The notes: generated from the sequence alone by a model not told the origin. 64,000 nucleotides of DNA from Eretmocerus hayati (GCA_029851415.1 CM056744.1:118204838-118268837), one strand, 5' to 3'; numbered from the stretch's first letter, positions 11,450-23,019 are shown. Numbers and translations are program-made.

Positions 11450-12569
11450 TGCTGAATTTTTGGCCTGTGTCAAGCAAATGAGGGTCTAGTCGGCCTTTTT
11501 TGGGTCGAAGAGGAGGAGAAGGGTTCCAGGAACAGCTCCGCTCAACACGGTTCGTCAATGACTTTTCCGCGGCTCTCCCGCTCGATTTTAGGGGAATTTG
11601 ATAAAGGAGTGGGGGTAAGGTGGGGGCTATATAAGGGAGAGCGCAAGCCGGCCAGCAGTCAGTCTGCGCCGAGCGACCGACCAGTGAGGACGTCGCTCCC
11701 GGTGCTAAAGAGAGGGATGAAAGGATGTGTTGGTTGATGGGCGTGTGAGTGGGTGAGATGGTTCATAGATGCGTGGGTGGGTGGTTGAGTGCGTGGGTGG
11801 ATGGGTGCGTGAGTGGATGGGTGCGTGGGTGTGTATAGGGAAAACACCACGTAATGGGCGAGTCTCAAGGGAGGTTTTTCATATGGCTCCAGGCGATCTT
11901 TTCCTCCCACATCAAAAAGAAAAGAAGCGGGCCGACGGTGGTACGTCATCAGTCCAGTCCGTGGCTGGACTGGTGGCGTGGTCAGGAAACCCACCGGGGG
12001 ACTTCGGCGGCTCCAGGGGGAAAGGCTCTCTTGGTGGCGGGGCGGGCTGGACCTCACGCTCCTGCGGAGGGGTGGCGTGGTCCGTCGAGTCGGATCTTCG
12101 GTCACGGGTCGCCTCTGAACGTGAGGAATTTAGTCAAGGTCGGTTCCAGGCGTTGCGCTCGCGTTGTAATCCGTCTACAGGGCTTGTCTTGTCTCCGATC
12201 GAACGGCGACGGCTCGGGGCAGTTGGTTCGGGTCGGCGGTTCTCACCATGTCTTCGTAGGTTCGTGATCTCCAGTCCAACCCAAAGCCAAGGGAGAACCC
12301 ACCTGGAACTCGCCGGATTCTCCGCTCGGAGGTGAGCCTAAGGAGGTTGGAGGCTGGTGATCCTCACGAGCACGGGTGAGGTATATAGGGCTCCTGCCAC
12401 GGACAGGTGCGATCTCCTCAACCGTTACCAAAAAATAAAAGAAACGCGCCCAGAACGGTACCTCTCGGGTGGTGTGGAAAGCCGTTCATTGCACACGGGA
12501 GTTCGATAACACGGGACCAAACATCGCATAGTCCCGGGACTTTGGCACGATGAAATTCCAACAACGGCA
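11450..12569 (+). mobile_element. P element-like repeat copy P1 (LTR-like, promoter and poly(A) signal inside)
   Basis: Starts TGCTGAATTTT and ends ACGGCA, so the ends are TG...CA as in LTRs. It has a TATA box with initiator (11628-11664) and AATAAA at 12434-12439. The same unit recurs at 50060-51544 and, inverted, at 56401-57838. GC content (about 57%) is far above the surroundings. Frames on both strands (for example 11659-12105 minus and 11769-12335 plus) are open only because the sequence is GC-rich and repetitive. No gag/pol sequence or target duplication was found, so solo LTR is an inference. Confidence 0.6.
11628..11664 (+). promoter_or_regulatory. TATA box plus TCAGTC initiator in P1
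   Basis: TATATAA at 11628-11634 is followed by TCAGTC with its A at 11661, 33 bases downstream. This is the arthropod core promoter arrangement, and it is conserved in copies P2 and P3. It would start a transcript ending near the AATAAA about 775 bases on. Confidence 0.6.
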
Positions 12570-13240
12570 GGGATCCTTGGATGGAATGGATTTAAATAGA
12601 TAGAATGGACGGATGGCTGGATGTGATGGACGGGATGGATGGATGAGATGGATGTGATGGATGGACGGATGAGATAGAGGGATTGGATGGAGGAAAGGGA
12701 TTGATGAGATCGATGGATGGGATGCGTGGGATATATGGGATGGATAGATAGATGGGTCAGTTGGATGGATACACGCGATAGATAAGATGGATGAATAGGT
12801 GGATGGATGAGATTGATGGGGCGGACGGGATGGATGGCATGGATGGATGGTAAGGGTGGAATGGATCACATGGGTGTGATGAGTGTCATGAATGGATGAC
12901 GTGGATTGATGAATTGATGGATAGGATTGGATGGATTGATGGATAGCATAGATGGGTTGCATGAATAGCATGGATAGATGTATGGATGGGATAAACGGAT
13001 GTGATGGATGGATGGAGGAGATGGTTGGGTGGATGAATAGATGAAAGGAATGCTCAGGATTGATGAATGAATGGATGAATAGGATTGATGTATGTGATGG
13101 ATAGGTTCAATGGGATGGATGTAATCGATGGTTGAATGGAATGGATTCTATGGATAGGATGGATGGATCCGGGTGGGATGGATGAGATTATTGAAGCGAA
13201 TGGAAGGATCGGATGGATGAATGATTGGATCGACTTAAGC
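12570..13240 (+). repeat. GGAT-rich satellite following P1
   Basis: About 670 bp of imperfect GGATGGATGAGAT-type units directly after the ACGGCA end of P1. The same satellite follows P2 at 51545-52108 with high similarity, so the two were copied together. It is absent after P3. The Ser/His/Pro/Ile-rich reading frame on the minus strand is a repeat artefact. Confidence 0.8.
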
Positions 13241-13516
13241 ACGAATAATCCCAGTAACGGCAAAAGACCAGCACCGGTTTTACTTTGCCAATCTACGCCA
13301 GAATCCTTTCACTGTCTCGAACCAGATTCAACATGATTGATCAAACTTATCCTTGTCAATGGGCCTCCTCATCAGAGATACAGCTGTCATCATTGGAACG
13401 TTTCAAAACACACATGTGTGTTATAAGAGAAACATATATGATCAGATGTAAAATTGCTTAGAACATTACTTCCCACTCCAGAAAGTTGTCATACATTGAA
13501 TCGAACCTGTTCTACG

Positions 13517-13740
13517 TCAAATGTTCATCATAACTACGTCACGATCCTGATCGTATACTAATGAAAATTCCTTGCAGAGGTCGGTCTCCAACACCAGAGC
13601 AGTGAATTTTTTTGCGTAAAATGGTATGTAATGAGGATTACCTCTCTCCAGTGCTTCAAACGTCCAAAACCTGAAAATGACCCCGGGATTGAATTCTCTG
13701 ACCGATGTTCGATGGATATCGTCAAGCGATGTCACACCAG
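13517..13740 (-). CDS. Orphan terminal exon of an unidentified gene
   Basis: The minus strand has a good acceptor (ACTATTTTACAG, ending at 13741) followed by 224 bases open to TGA. The first two bases complete a codon, so the preceding intron would be phase 1. The 73 encoded residues have protein-like composition, with an aromatic stretch (VIFRFWTFEALERG) and a charged C-terminus. There is no ATG in the frame upstream, and no partner exon was found towards 14.3 kb, where a dispersed repeat lies. No family recognised; it could also be a fragment of a multi-copy element. Confidence 0.32.
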
Positions 13741-13794
13741 CTGTAAAATAGTATACCGCTTCTCCCTAGGATACAAATAGCAAATCCCCAACTC

Positions 13795-14060
13795 GATTTC
13801 ATATCTAATCATACATGAAAATGAAATCCACGGATTCCATGTTTATATATGTTCATGGAATTTTATGTCTCACATGCGTTGAGAAAATTGAAAAAACGTT
13901 GCATAATCTCATCATTCTACCGTATGATCTTCACTTCATATTTTCCAAGCATTATTCTACACCGAGAGTGGATCTCGGGTAGTATGGAATAGTCAATCAT
14001 CTCATTGACTTCCCATTACCCACGATGAGTGTCGAAGTCATAGGCCAATTCTGGACAAAG
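13795..14060 (+). repeat. Dispersed repeat E, degenerate copy
   Basis: Aligns with 53695-53900: TATGTTCATGGAATT, then GAAAAAAC(G/A)TTG(C/T)ATAATC and a block with GTGGATCTCGGGTAGTATGG against GTTGATCTCAGATGGTATCA. The copy at 53.7 kb keeps an open frame; this one has an in-frame stop. A shorter similar stretch is at 56165-56260. Confidence 0.5.
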
Positions 14061-15424
14061 TATAGAACCTGATCACCATCTAAAAGTTCCTTGACGCATC
14101 AGATTTTCCGAGAATCGACCTGATTAATTTTGCAAGCTGGCACCATTTGCATTAGTATAGAAACTCACTAGGTGTTCGGTCGATATACTCTCTAGTTCTC
14201 GTACATTATACTCTCGGTACTGTAGCTCCCGCGTGAGCTCCCTGATATTTGATTGAAATTTCTCGTGAGCTCAATCGATCCCTAAATTCTCAGCCGCGTT
14301 GTCGACTACTCGTTGCTTGGGTTGACAAAAATCGGGCCAAGTTGGCGGAATGCTATAGCATGGTTTCTGCTGAAAGTACCTTTTCACGATTGCAAAACAT
14401 GGATGATAAACTCTTTCGATTTTCCCGGAGATTTTTCAGGATGGAAATAAGCGTCACCCGCGGAATGAGACAAGCTTCTCGAGCCCGAGCGTCGGTAGAT
14501 AATAATTCGTCGACGCTGTGTTACCTGCTCATAGTGAGTTTTTTCATTCGTCAAGAATTTTATACAAAATCTTCTAAGGTGAAATCATTCTGGGGAATAG
14601 TATTATCTAAATTAGTCATCCTATTCGCAGTTGTAAATTGATTTGAGATGTGCAATCGGAATGGTATCTGATATTTTCGACTATGAAAGTTTCTGTAATC
14701 CATATCCGTGCAGGAAATCGGCGATGAATGCAGAAAGCGCCTGATGTGCTAAGATTTGGAAAATCCCGTAGCAGTTATGGGTTCTTAGAATTACCTAATC
14801 AATAAGGAGATGACGATAGCTAAGATATAAGTGCTCGTTCGACTCAATCAGTTCTGAAAAATCAATACTCGAATTTGGAGATGAATGGATTTCAATTTCA
14901 CAATAATTCAAACAACGTCAAATTTCCAACGAGCAATTGGTGTATCGACTCGAGCCAAGTCTTGAACAGTGCATCGACTTTAGTTCTTGCCCAGAGTGGA
15001 GCATTCTAAAGTGACCGCAGACTCCTGCGGCAACAGTCAAACTCGTTGCTTGGTTTGTACGTGCCACTACTGCTCTAGTATTAGACAGCTGCTGCAGCTC
15101 ATCGAGATTCCATCCGTTACTACTATCGTGAACTCATTCTTGGAGTATTTACTAGTGGTTCAGATGCTAGTTTGGTCAGACTTCGATCTCTCTGTTGCAA
15201 TAGTGTACACCAAAGAGAATCTGGCATACTTTCGTACTCTACATAGATCGCAGACGAAGTCTTCCCAGTAATTCTTAGGAATTCCTAGGACTTTTGATAA
15301 TTAATCATGGTGAGGTTCACACGCTGTGTCGAGAGGGTTATTGTGTATACCAATAGATCGTTTCACTTGACCGTTTATAACCCGGTGGGTCCTTGAGGAC
15401 CTATCGAGAATATTTCGAATTTCA
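14061..15424. other. No gene recognised
   Basis: Frames at 14249-14641 and 14987-15271 on the plus strand lack domains. The second has a short cysteine cluster (SCGNSQTRCLVCTCHYC) that does not match a known spacing. No repeat noted until about 15.4 kb. Confidence 0.35.
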
Positions 15425-15830
15425 AACATTTGTACAATATTTCACGCTTCTCAAGGTATCATCATCTTGTTTCAGACCATACATAACTATTTTGGATGGT
15501 TATTGAGAGCTATCAAGCGTCTCCAAGTTTCCAGACCACTTCCAAAACATCGTTCGGGCAAATTTCTTAATTAGTAAAAACGACTCGTCACTATACCAAC
15601 CGTATTTTACGCTTTCTAAGTTCCTAGTCGGATTTGAGTCTACGGGGCTTTACAGGGGTGTAAATAGCACTGCACTCTTCTGGCCATGGAAGCAACCCTA
15701 GAATATTCATAAGTAATCAAAATTGTGAGAAATTCCATCATGACACTCTAGATGCCCGGTGTTATAAGTGACGTTCTTGAGAGTTTTATGGGATTCTACG
15801 TGAATTGCACCTAATCGAAACCTCCTAAGA
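15425..15830 (+). repeat. Dispersed repeat, copy 2 (related to 10230-10640)
   Basis: Diverged second copy of the segment at 10230-10640, recognised by ordered shared blocks such as CACTTCCAAAACATCG and CATCATGACACTCTAGATG. No open frame is conserved between the two. Confidence 0.5.
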
Positions 15831-15942
15831 AATGATATGAATAAACTTGTATTTGAAGCGTTGAGATCTGATCGGTGAATAACTCTTGATATGAACGATT
15901 GAATCTCATTGGTTGACTAAAGCCAGTAAGTATTCAAGTAGT

Positions 15943-16082
15943 TCAACTCGATCTATGACATGAGTCAGCGAAATTTGTTGACACAATGCTACTGGCAAAA
16001 GCCGATCAATTGAAATTCAATCATTCATAGCCAGTAAGATTATGTCAGCGAATTTTACTGACTCGTGTCATAGATCGGACTA
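15943..16082. repeat. Imperfect palindrome (GATCTATGACATGAGTCAG type)
   Basis: The arm with CGATCTATGACATGAGTCAGC and AAATTTGTTGACA is repeated inverted as TGTCAGCGAATTTTACTGA with CGTGTCATAGATCG, centred near 16013. A single arm recurs at 16770-16850 with the same CTGGC-AAGGCCGATCA edge, so this is a dispersed miniature element. Confidence 0.6.
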
Positions 16083-16090
16083 TGCAACAT

Positions 16091-16236
16091 GGTTACGCGG
16101 TTAACTGGGAGGATTTTGACAGAAAATGTAAGGATGAGGTGAAACACATGGAAAAATGTTGACCATGTTTTTCCATGTGTCACTTTTCATCTTTACACTT
16201 TCCATCAGAATCCTCCCAGCTATAAGTTTGCAACCA
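16091..16236. mobile_element. Hairpin MITE (GGTT...AACC)
   Basis: CTGGGAGGATTTTGACAG and CACATGGAAAAA on the left pair with TTTTTCCATGTG and CATCAGAATCCTCCCAG on the right, giving a stem of over 50 bp with a small loop near 16161. Outer bases GGTT/AACC extend the inverted repeat. Possible AT dinucleotide on both sides; family unknown. Confidence 0.6.
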
Positions 16237-16264
16237 TACGAGACTTGGAGGGGCATGGTTAATG

Positions 16265-16440
16265 CTGCCGCGATACGATAAAAATCGATAATTTGAAGAT
16301 GTCGTTATCGAGCATCGACATTTCATGGCTTATCGATGTCGCTATCGATGTCGAAAAATGTCGAAGGTCAATTGTCGTTATCGTATCGACCCTCACAATA
16401 ATTCATCGACGATATTATCGATATCGTGAAATTTTTTTCG
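16265..16440. repeat. Cluster of ATCGAT/TATCGA motifs, probable old miniature element
   Basis: At least nine ATCGAT-like words (ATCGATAA, TATCGATGTC, TATCGATATC) in 175 bp, with GATACGATAA near the left and TTATCGTATC in the right half as partial inverted repeat. Insect elements of the hAT type often carry such arrays, and the word also matches DREF-type sites; I cannot separate these. Confidence 0.4.
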
Positions 16441-16659
16441 ATCCTCAGTGAGAGTAGGGGTATGCCGAACATACAAAAGTTTTCCTCACGTGATTAATGG
16501 ATTGCCCCGTAGGCTGAATGTGACCGAGTGAACAATGTGCGAGTGTGAGTTTGTAAATACGAAAAGCCAGGTGGAACCGATACTTCAATCAGTTATATCG
16601 AACCTTTCGCGCGAACTGTTATAATTAATGATGCCATCGTCAAAGACTGACGAGGAGCA

Positions 16660-16850
16660 CTCAGGGGTTGTGGGCCATGGATTTGACTGAAACTCTGCAG
16701 ATAGTCTCCTTTTACCACAAAAAAGTGAAACTTGGAATGAACCATGCCGCAGGGTTCAAGTTGAAGTAATTCAACTCGATCTATGAGATGAGTCAGCCAA
16801 ATTTGCTGACATAATGTACCTGGCTAAGGCCGATCAGCAAGATTCAATAA
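16660..16850. repeat. Single arms of two dispersed elements
   Basis: 16676-16740 (GATTTGACTGAAACTCTG ... AAAAGTGAAAC) matches the foldback arm at 54765-54897. 16765-16850 matches the palindrome arm at 15943-16010 (CGATCTATGA-ATGAGTCAGC). Both are lone arms, so these copies are truncated. Confidence 0.5.
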
Positions 16851-16879
16851 GATTTTTATTCCCGCCAGGGATAAATATA

Positions 16880-17200
16880 AAACTTGATCGTATCAATCGA
16901 GTAAGATATCAGTTTGAATTCTCAACACGTTAGCTGCGGTGGGACCCACTGGTAGGTCCCCCGTCTTATCAGGTTTCAGTGTAAAACCAACGACGTAGAC
17001 ATATGCAATGGCTCATATAGTAATTTTTCCCCGTTCAGTATGACTTGAAAAACATCTGCGCGAGCCAATAGCGGTGTAGAACTTGATTTCGACGAACCAG
17101 CGCATAGTCTTCCATTTTCTCTTAGTTTTTCGTCAAAGAACCCGATATCAAGGGTATGCGATAGCCGTGCAGCACGGCCGTGAAGTTCCATTCATCACTC
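16880..17200 (-). pseudogene. Frameshifted coding remnant of unknown family
   Basis: Three minus-strand frames carry successive protein-like pieces over 300 bp: a piece with WNFTAVLHGYRIPLISG near 17190-17130, then a 70-residue frame (17191-16976) with FFDEKLRENGRLC, then a piece with VVGFTLKPDKTGDLP near 17000-16930. The switch between frames suggests one coding sequence broken by at least two small indels. I do not recognise the family; a degraded transposase or a decayed host gene are both possible. Confidence 0.28.
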
Positions 17201-18100
17201 ATATGAAAATTTTAATGGTACTAAGATTGAGATGAGTTGTCTAGTTATTGTTATTGTCAGATTTATTATCGACAACTCAACGTTCAGCCCAAATCATTAG
17301 ATTATTGTACAGAAGTTGGAATCACTGGGCGTCTGGTACATCCTAACCTGTATATACACACATTGTTGTTCCAAGTATTCTCGATTTCTTCCACAATTTG
17401 AGCTAAACGACGAGTTGAGCCATTCATGACTTTACGATTTGGTCATTGAACTAAGACTGAGAACTCCCCAATGTAGTATGGATACTTTCATTTGTCTTGG
17501 ACAGACGTAGATTTTTCGCACTTCTAGTCAGTAATCGACTAATTTGGATTGGAACTTTAACCATTTAGAATTTGATATTTTCCACCGAATTCACTTTGGT
17601 ATGACGATCCCGGCAATTTTGACATTGCATATGCATTGTGCATTTCTCGACTACATCTTGTTTGTCATTGAAAGACCTTCAAATTCCATTCTTGAGTGTC
17701 CAAATCGACCAAGAGGGAGCCGAGATAAAGGTTATCTCAGTGTGTAATTACAGCATGGGTCACTACCACAAAGGCCTGGCCTCACGGTTTCACGGCTCGA
17801 TCGGCCAACATCCACCTTTGGTTCAGATATACATAAGGGGCATGTGGGCATTTTCATTAGAGATTTCGGCGCTTTCTAAATTTCCAAAATGCTGGTACTC
17901 TGAGGGTTAAGAACGGACTTTGAAGCTCTTGATCCCTCTTTTTGGATGCTTCTTACATCATCTCAATCCATCAATTTCCGTCAGATCTGCAAACGTTTGC
18001 GTATTGACTCGATTTTTATGGAGTTTGCCAAGACTTCAAATTGATTTTGCAAGAATCCCTCAAGCTGCGCGAAAAAACCCCTAAAGAGATTTTAGAGTGC
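17201..18100. other. No gene recognised
   Basis: Two overlapping plus-strand frames (17544-17747 and 17638-17910) lack domain features or splice context. Nothing else was noted. Confidence 0.35.
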
Positions 18101-18111
18101 TCGAAAGAAGA

Positions 18112-19130
18112 TACAAAATTAGCTAAGGTATTGGCTATGGGAAGTATGAGTTTCAGCGCCTCCGTGCGGCGGAAAACGGCATGCCACGGGAGGAAGCAGT
18201 CGAACGTGTTTATATGTGGTTTAGTGCGGGCTTCGGTCTTCTTATGCAATTAGCTCAAAAACCATAGCTCGGATGTGGCAACAATATGCAAGGCGATTGT
18301 AGGGTTCTCGAAAAGCAAGAGTTTGAGCGCTTGTGGGTCTGAATCTGAGCAGAATTGAGTAAACTAGAGCGAGTTGAAATTTTTGCCTATGCTTTTTGCA
18401 TGGGCGCGAGCATGAGCGTTGCGGCCGCTGCTCAACCACCGCTTCTGCCTCGACTCGCTCCGATATTTTTCTCGCTTCGAGCTTTGTCAATCCTTCAATA
18501 ATGCTCTGATTGGCAGGTATGATAGCTCAAAATTTTCGCAATTAAAAATCTAACAACTTTTTCGCTTACTCTTATAAGGTTTGAGCAACGGTTTACTCGA
18601 AGATAAAAAGAATACCCTGTGACGCGACTATTTTGCACATTCTATCTCTGACCATGATTTTTGGGAAAACCGTTGCTCAAACCTTATAAGAGTAAGCGAG
18701 AATGTTGTTAGATTTTTAATTGCGAAAATTTTGAGCTATCATACATATCAATCAGACCATTATAGAATGATTCACAGAGACCGAAGCGAGAAAAATATCG
18801 GAGCGAGTCGAGGCAGAAACGGTGGCCGCAACGCCCCTGCAAAAAGCGTAGTCAAGAATTTCAACTCGCTCTAATTTACTCAATTTTGCTCGGATTCAGC
18901 CTCACAAGCGCTCAAACTCTTCGTCTTTGAAAACCCTATAACCGCCTTGCATACTGTTGCCACATCCGAGCTACGGTTTTTGAGCTACTTGCATGAGAAG
19001 ACCAGAGCCCGCACTAAACCACTTATAAACACGTGCGATTGCTTCCTCCCGTGGCATGCCATTTTCCGCCGCACAGAGGCGCTGAAACTCAAACTTCCCA
19101 CGGCCAATAGTCATTTTGGACGAAGGAGAG
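18112..19130. mobile_element. Foldback element F2 (about 480-bp inverted arms)
   Basis: The left arm (about 18112-18615, containing GAGTTTCAGCGCCTC and CGGCATGCCACGGGAGGAAG) is repeated inverted at 18660-19130 with substitutions and small gaps. The loop is about 45 bp around 18637. Frames such as 18041-18253 and 18971-19219 are the same arm read from either side, not genes. No flanking target duplication was identified. Confidence 0.7.
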
Positions 19131-20724
19131 TAGGTCAAGTGATCAAAATTAAACATTTTGTTCTTCAGGTTTTCACAAACTTTGGACCGGTAGTGTACCA
19201 TGCTATATCCAAAGTACATGACGATGTCGGGTCTGATGATTCGATCCCGTTAGAATCAAGGAGAAACTTGAATTAATAACGAGTGCATAAATAACAGACT
19301 CACCAATTTTAGATCCTTGGTCATCGTCCAATGTGTAAAAGAATATGAATGCATAACCCTGAATGGTTACATGCGGTGTTTGAGAATTATATGGAAAAGA
19401 ATCACAAACAAAATGATCAAATCCATCAAACAAATACATTGAGAAACGGCACTACTACTATGCTCACACTGGAAAAAAAGAAGAAAAAAAAGGATGAGCG
19501 AGAGCTGGAGACAAAAGTTGGCGTCCGAGAAAAGTTATCCACGTGACAGCTGACGGGCATACTTTTAATCAAGACAGTTTCTAGGCGTAATTAATTTTGG
19601 TACAACCTTACAGTACGGTAAACTCGGTGAACTGGCTAACTACGACGACGTGGTGCCACTTGGTAGCTAAACTTCCTATAGCTATTTGGCACTTCCACAG
19701 ACCGGATCTGGCCTTCATAATAGTTTGGGAAATTTATAATTACTTTGGGCGTTGATGTATCGACTGAAGTCAGTTGTAAAGCCACCCAATAGCCCAGACA
19801 TACGAGAGACAGTAGGATGATTATTATTGAGACAGTATTTTGTAATGGGATGGAACTATAGGGGCTTATTATAATTATTCCTTGGATGCTTATTTTTCAT
19901 CGTAATATTGTACATAGGATCGAGTCCAGTGGCCTCACAAGTAGCTTGTACACTAATCGAACTATATCTTGTGGCTATTCCAACCTCAATCGAAAAACTA
20001 CGGGTTCAAGTTTTAATAAAAAAAAAAGTCGTAAAAATTCGTCAGTTGGCGCAATACTCTAATCTAGGAATTCTTCATCAATAGCTCAAAAAAAATAGTA
20101 TCTCTGTGATAGTCGAACCCGTCCACTCTTGTTGGATCAATATTCTATACACAATTTTAGTCAAACTGCTGCAGCGAAAAAAATTCATTCCGATTGGATC
20201 TCACCAATATTTTTCGATTCCATTACAGTAGATAAAAAACAAAGGAAAGCAAACTTCATGAATCGTGCACGATCATCGTTTCACCAGATTTTTACATTCA
20301 ACTTCTCAAATTCGAACATCGAACTGATGATTTTCAAAATCCAGTATTTCCGCGACTCCTCATTAAGCAAGTGATACGAAAGTGGCAACGATATTTTTGA
20401 AGTAATCATGAGAGATGACAATATTCAATTTCTCCAAGCAAGTACCCTCCACCTCCACCACTTGCACTTGAAGAATAATGATCGCTAAGGCTTGAAATTC
20501 ATATAAATATAACTAAGTGAAACTTTTTGCCAAATCAAGCAGACTTTGACACTCGGAATGGACTAAAATAATTGTATTGAAGACGTTTGATCGACAAGAA
20601 TTATGGATCATCAGTCAAATTTCACAACAAAAGTCAAATCCATAACAAAATAGTGTGTGGAAGTGGAGTGGGAAGTGAAGTGAAAAGAGCTATTCCCCAG
20701 GTCTGCTTTTCTCTCAACACTTTT
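19131..20724. other. No gene recognised
   Basis: Short frames only. Poly-A rich stretch at about 19475-19495. No repeats or splice-supported exons were seen. Confidence 0.35.
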
Positions 20725-20951
20725 TCAGACACAATCTATGAACCAGGATTGAATGGTTGAGACCGTGTCGGGGTACTCGTTGCTGTATATACTATCGAAC
20801 CGCAGCTCCATCTGATATGACGAACACGCGCTTGGATAGCCATTTAGTACTAGTCGTACCTTATCGCCTCGAGCGCGAATCGGACTCGATGCGCAGCCCA
20901 AGCTCTCTCGATAATTCGAATTACGAGTTGAAGGCGCAGTTAGCAGGTACA
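20725..20951 (-). CDS. Orphan terminal exon of an unidentified gene
   Basis: On the minus strand a strong acceptor (CCAATTTTCCACAG, ending at 20952) is followed by 227 bases open to TGA, again with two bases completing a codon (phase 1). The segment is near 50% GC, unlike its AT-rich flanks, as expected for coding DNA. The 75 residues include three cysteines, one at the very C-terminus, and a stretch resembling a beta-rich extracellular domain (GDKVRLVLNGYPSACSSYQ). No partner exon was located upstream. Family unknown. Confidence 0.35.
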
Positions 20952-20979
20952 CTGTGGAAAATTGGTTGACTTTCCACAA

Positions 20980-21690
20980 AATCGGCTATCGCATTTCTGA
21001 GATCGGTGAATCTCACTGAATGCAGTATCATATTGTTCAGAAATCTAGAAATCCTCGGCCAGTTATGTGAGATTTTCAACCAACTGATGAATTGGATCTT
21101 GCAATAAGAGAATTGATTATATTTTCCATCAACCTTTACAATTTAATGAATGTAATCGCTCAAATTCATGAAATGTAGGCCGTAGACAGTCAAATTTTAC
21201 CTACATGCACCTTTCTATCCGATCATGTTACATGTCGGTCACAGTCCAAAAATTAGCCTTCACTTTCATCCTGCATCACAGCTTCACAGCGATATGAATG
21301 GTTCCGAATCAGAATAGCCTCACTCCGCTTCAGACTTTCGAGGAATCATTTTGATATTTTGATGAGTATTCTAAGGTGTTTACTTACTCTCTCAGAAATT
21401 TATTTTTGCATCATACAAATGGGCTCCGACTTCAGATCACGTCCTTGTAGTTTTCACGGGCAGTAATGAACGTAGAAAACAGCCTTGAATCAACCGAAAC
21501 GATTCTTTGATGATTTGGAATGGATTTGTACTGTTATGTTCTGAAGTCGTTCCCTTGGTGTCCGAAAAGTAAGTAAACCCCTCCCCCTCCCCTCTTTTTG
21601 GAGACTGTTAGAGATTGCAAACAACACCGGAACAACTGATGTGCAAGCCGATAACTTGCCCGATAGTTGAGTACCATGTCTCTCAGTGTC
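20980..21690. other. No gene recognised
   Basis: AT-rich sequence. A donor-like GTAG|GTAAAA on the minus strand near 21208 has no open exon before it. Nothing else noted. Confidence 0.3.
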
Positions 21691-21699
21691 GATTTCTCG

Positions 21700-22075
21700 A
21701 AAGTCACTGAACTTCAGTTTATATCGGAATCAACTCTGAGTGATGACTTTACCAGTTTACACTGGAATTACAGTGCATGTACACTGAAGTTATCAGTGAG
21801 CATCATTGATGAATGAGTGAGGCGATCCACTGAAATTCCATTGCTTCAAGAGTCTCGGCGGATATTGTTGATCGGAGTTTCCGTGTGTCTCATTGGCGAA
21901 TCAGGAGGTGCCGCTGAAAGAGAGACTTGCCCACGGAAACTTCAGTGAGTATGATCTGCTTGGGCCCTTGAAGCACTGAAATTTCAGTGAATCGTCTCCC
22001 TGATCTTTCAGGGATGCTCATTCAAACTCCACTGACGATGAGCCGCACGACTCCTCAGGTCACCGAGGTTTCAGA
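21700..22075. repeat. Palindromic repeat with CACTGAAATTTCAGTG motifs
   Basis: GCGATCCACTGAAATTCCA with GCTTCAAG near 21825-21855 is repeated inverted as CTTGAAGCACTGAAATTTC with CAGTGAATCGTC at 21975-22005. ACTGAAGTT, CACTGAAA and TCAGTG words fill the segment. Probably a foldback miniature element inserted just before the metalloprotease-like exons. Confidence 0.45.
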
Positions 22076-22110
22076 CCATTTTTTGGAATAGCAACATTCC
22101 TTGTCTTCAG

Positions 22111-23016
22111 ATTCTGGACGAATGTGAAATATTGTAGGAAATATTTTTCGACACGACTGGATTCTGGTGAGATGCGTGAAGGTCGATACCCCCGGCACGG
22201 TGACCTCCGAAACATCAAGTTTCAACGGTATGTTGAAAAATTTTCGGACTAAAATTTATACATTATTGACTCAAAGATAAGCTGGTGTTATTGGAGGCCA
22301 TTCTCAAGGCCATTGAGGGGTTATCATGAACAACTCTTGAACAGCTATGAAGATTACGGGCCAGAGGTATTGACCAACGTTCATTCCGCCAAGGTCAACT
22401 CGGATCAAAAATATTTCCAGACAAGAATCTCATAATTGTTTATTTCTTCATAATTTGAGGACAAATATAGGTATTTCTAATTGGGGAGAAGAACTAAGTT
22501 GATCTCCAAATAATCTTGAAAATCACCTACATGGTCAAAACCGAGGTCACCATCGGACACTCACTTTCAATGAAGGGGACAAACATTCCAAGGTTTCTCG
22601 CGATTCTCAACCGTTCTCGTAAAAGGAGCAGGAGCAGAATACTCACTTTTCGGACACTATGTGTACTTCATTTCAGGAACACAACAGGATACATCGGCGC
22701 TCCTGCAAACATGTGCTCCAGGAAAATATGCTTGGTCGAACTGCAGGAATGTAGTTTTGGCAATTCGTCCTCTACCACATATACTATGGAAAACCAGACC
22801 AAGGTAGCATGGAATTCTGACTTTGATGGTAGCGAGAACTGTGAATCTCCCGGGAGTTTTCCATTTTTGGCAAAAGTGAAATTCTCCGAGCTCATTATTA
22901 CCGAAAGGGGCTTTATGAGAGTTGGTCATTCAATTTATGTGCTGTCACTGCCTAATCGCACTCTGAGTGAGGTATCTCGTTGCTTCTGTGAGGCAGGAGT
23001 AACTTGGCTCATTTCG
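22111..23016 (+). pseudogene. Reprolysin-type (M12B) metalloprotease fragment, two exons, zinc site not conserved
   Basis: Exon X is 22111-22227 (acceptor CCTTGTCTTCAG, donor CG|GTATGT) and exon Y starts at 22677 (acceptor TTCATTTCAG). Phases agree: CG joins G to make an Arg codon. The joined frame has a CRKYFSTR piece, then TTGYIGAPANMCS followed by a LVE motif, placed like the conserved TTG(Y/F)...C...VED segment that precedes the HExxHxxGxxHD zinc site of reprolysins. At the expected position I read TMENQTK...SDFDG, so Glu and the final Asp-Gly are kept but the histidines are not. Further on, ENC, ERGF and RCFC fall where the family has its later cysteines. A TAG at 23017-23019 ends the frame, yet the same frame stays open for about 60 more codons. 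Likely an inactive paralogue or pseudogene; N-terminal exons were not found. Confidence 0.42.
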
Positions 23017-23019
23017 TAG

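Noticed and set aside
11769..12335. 188-codon plus-strand frame in P1 as a gene
   Set aside because: The equivalent region is open in several frames on both strands in every P copy because it is GC-rich; no domain was seen.
14987..15271. Cysteine cluster SCGNSQTRCLVCTCHYC as a pacifastin-like or knottin domain
   Set aside because: Spacing does not match these families and no splice sites or signal peptide accompany it.
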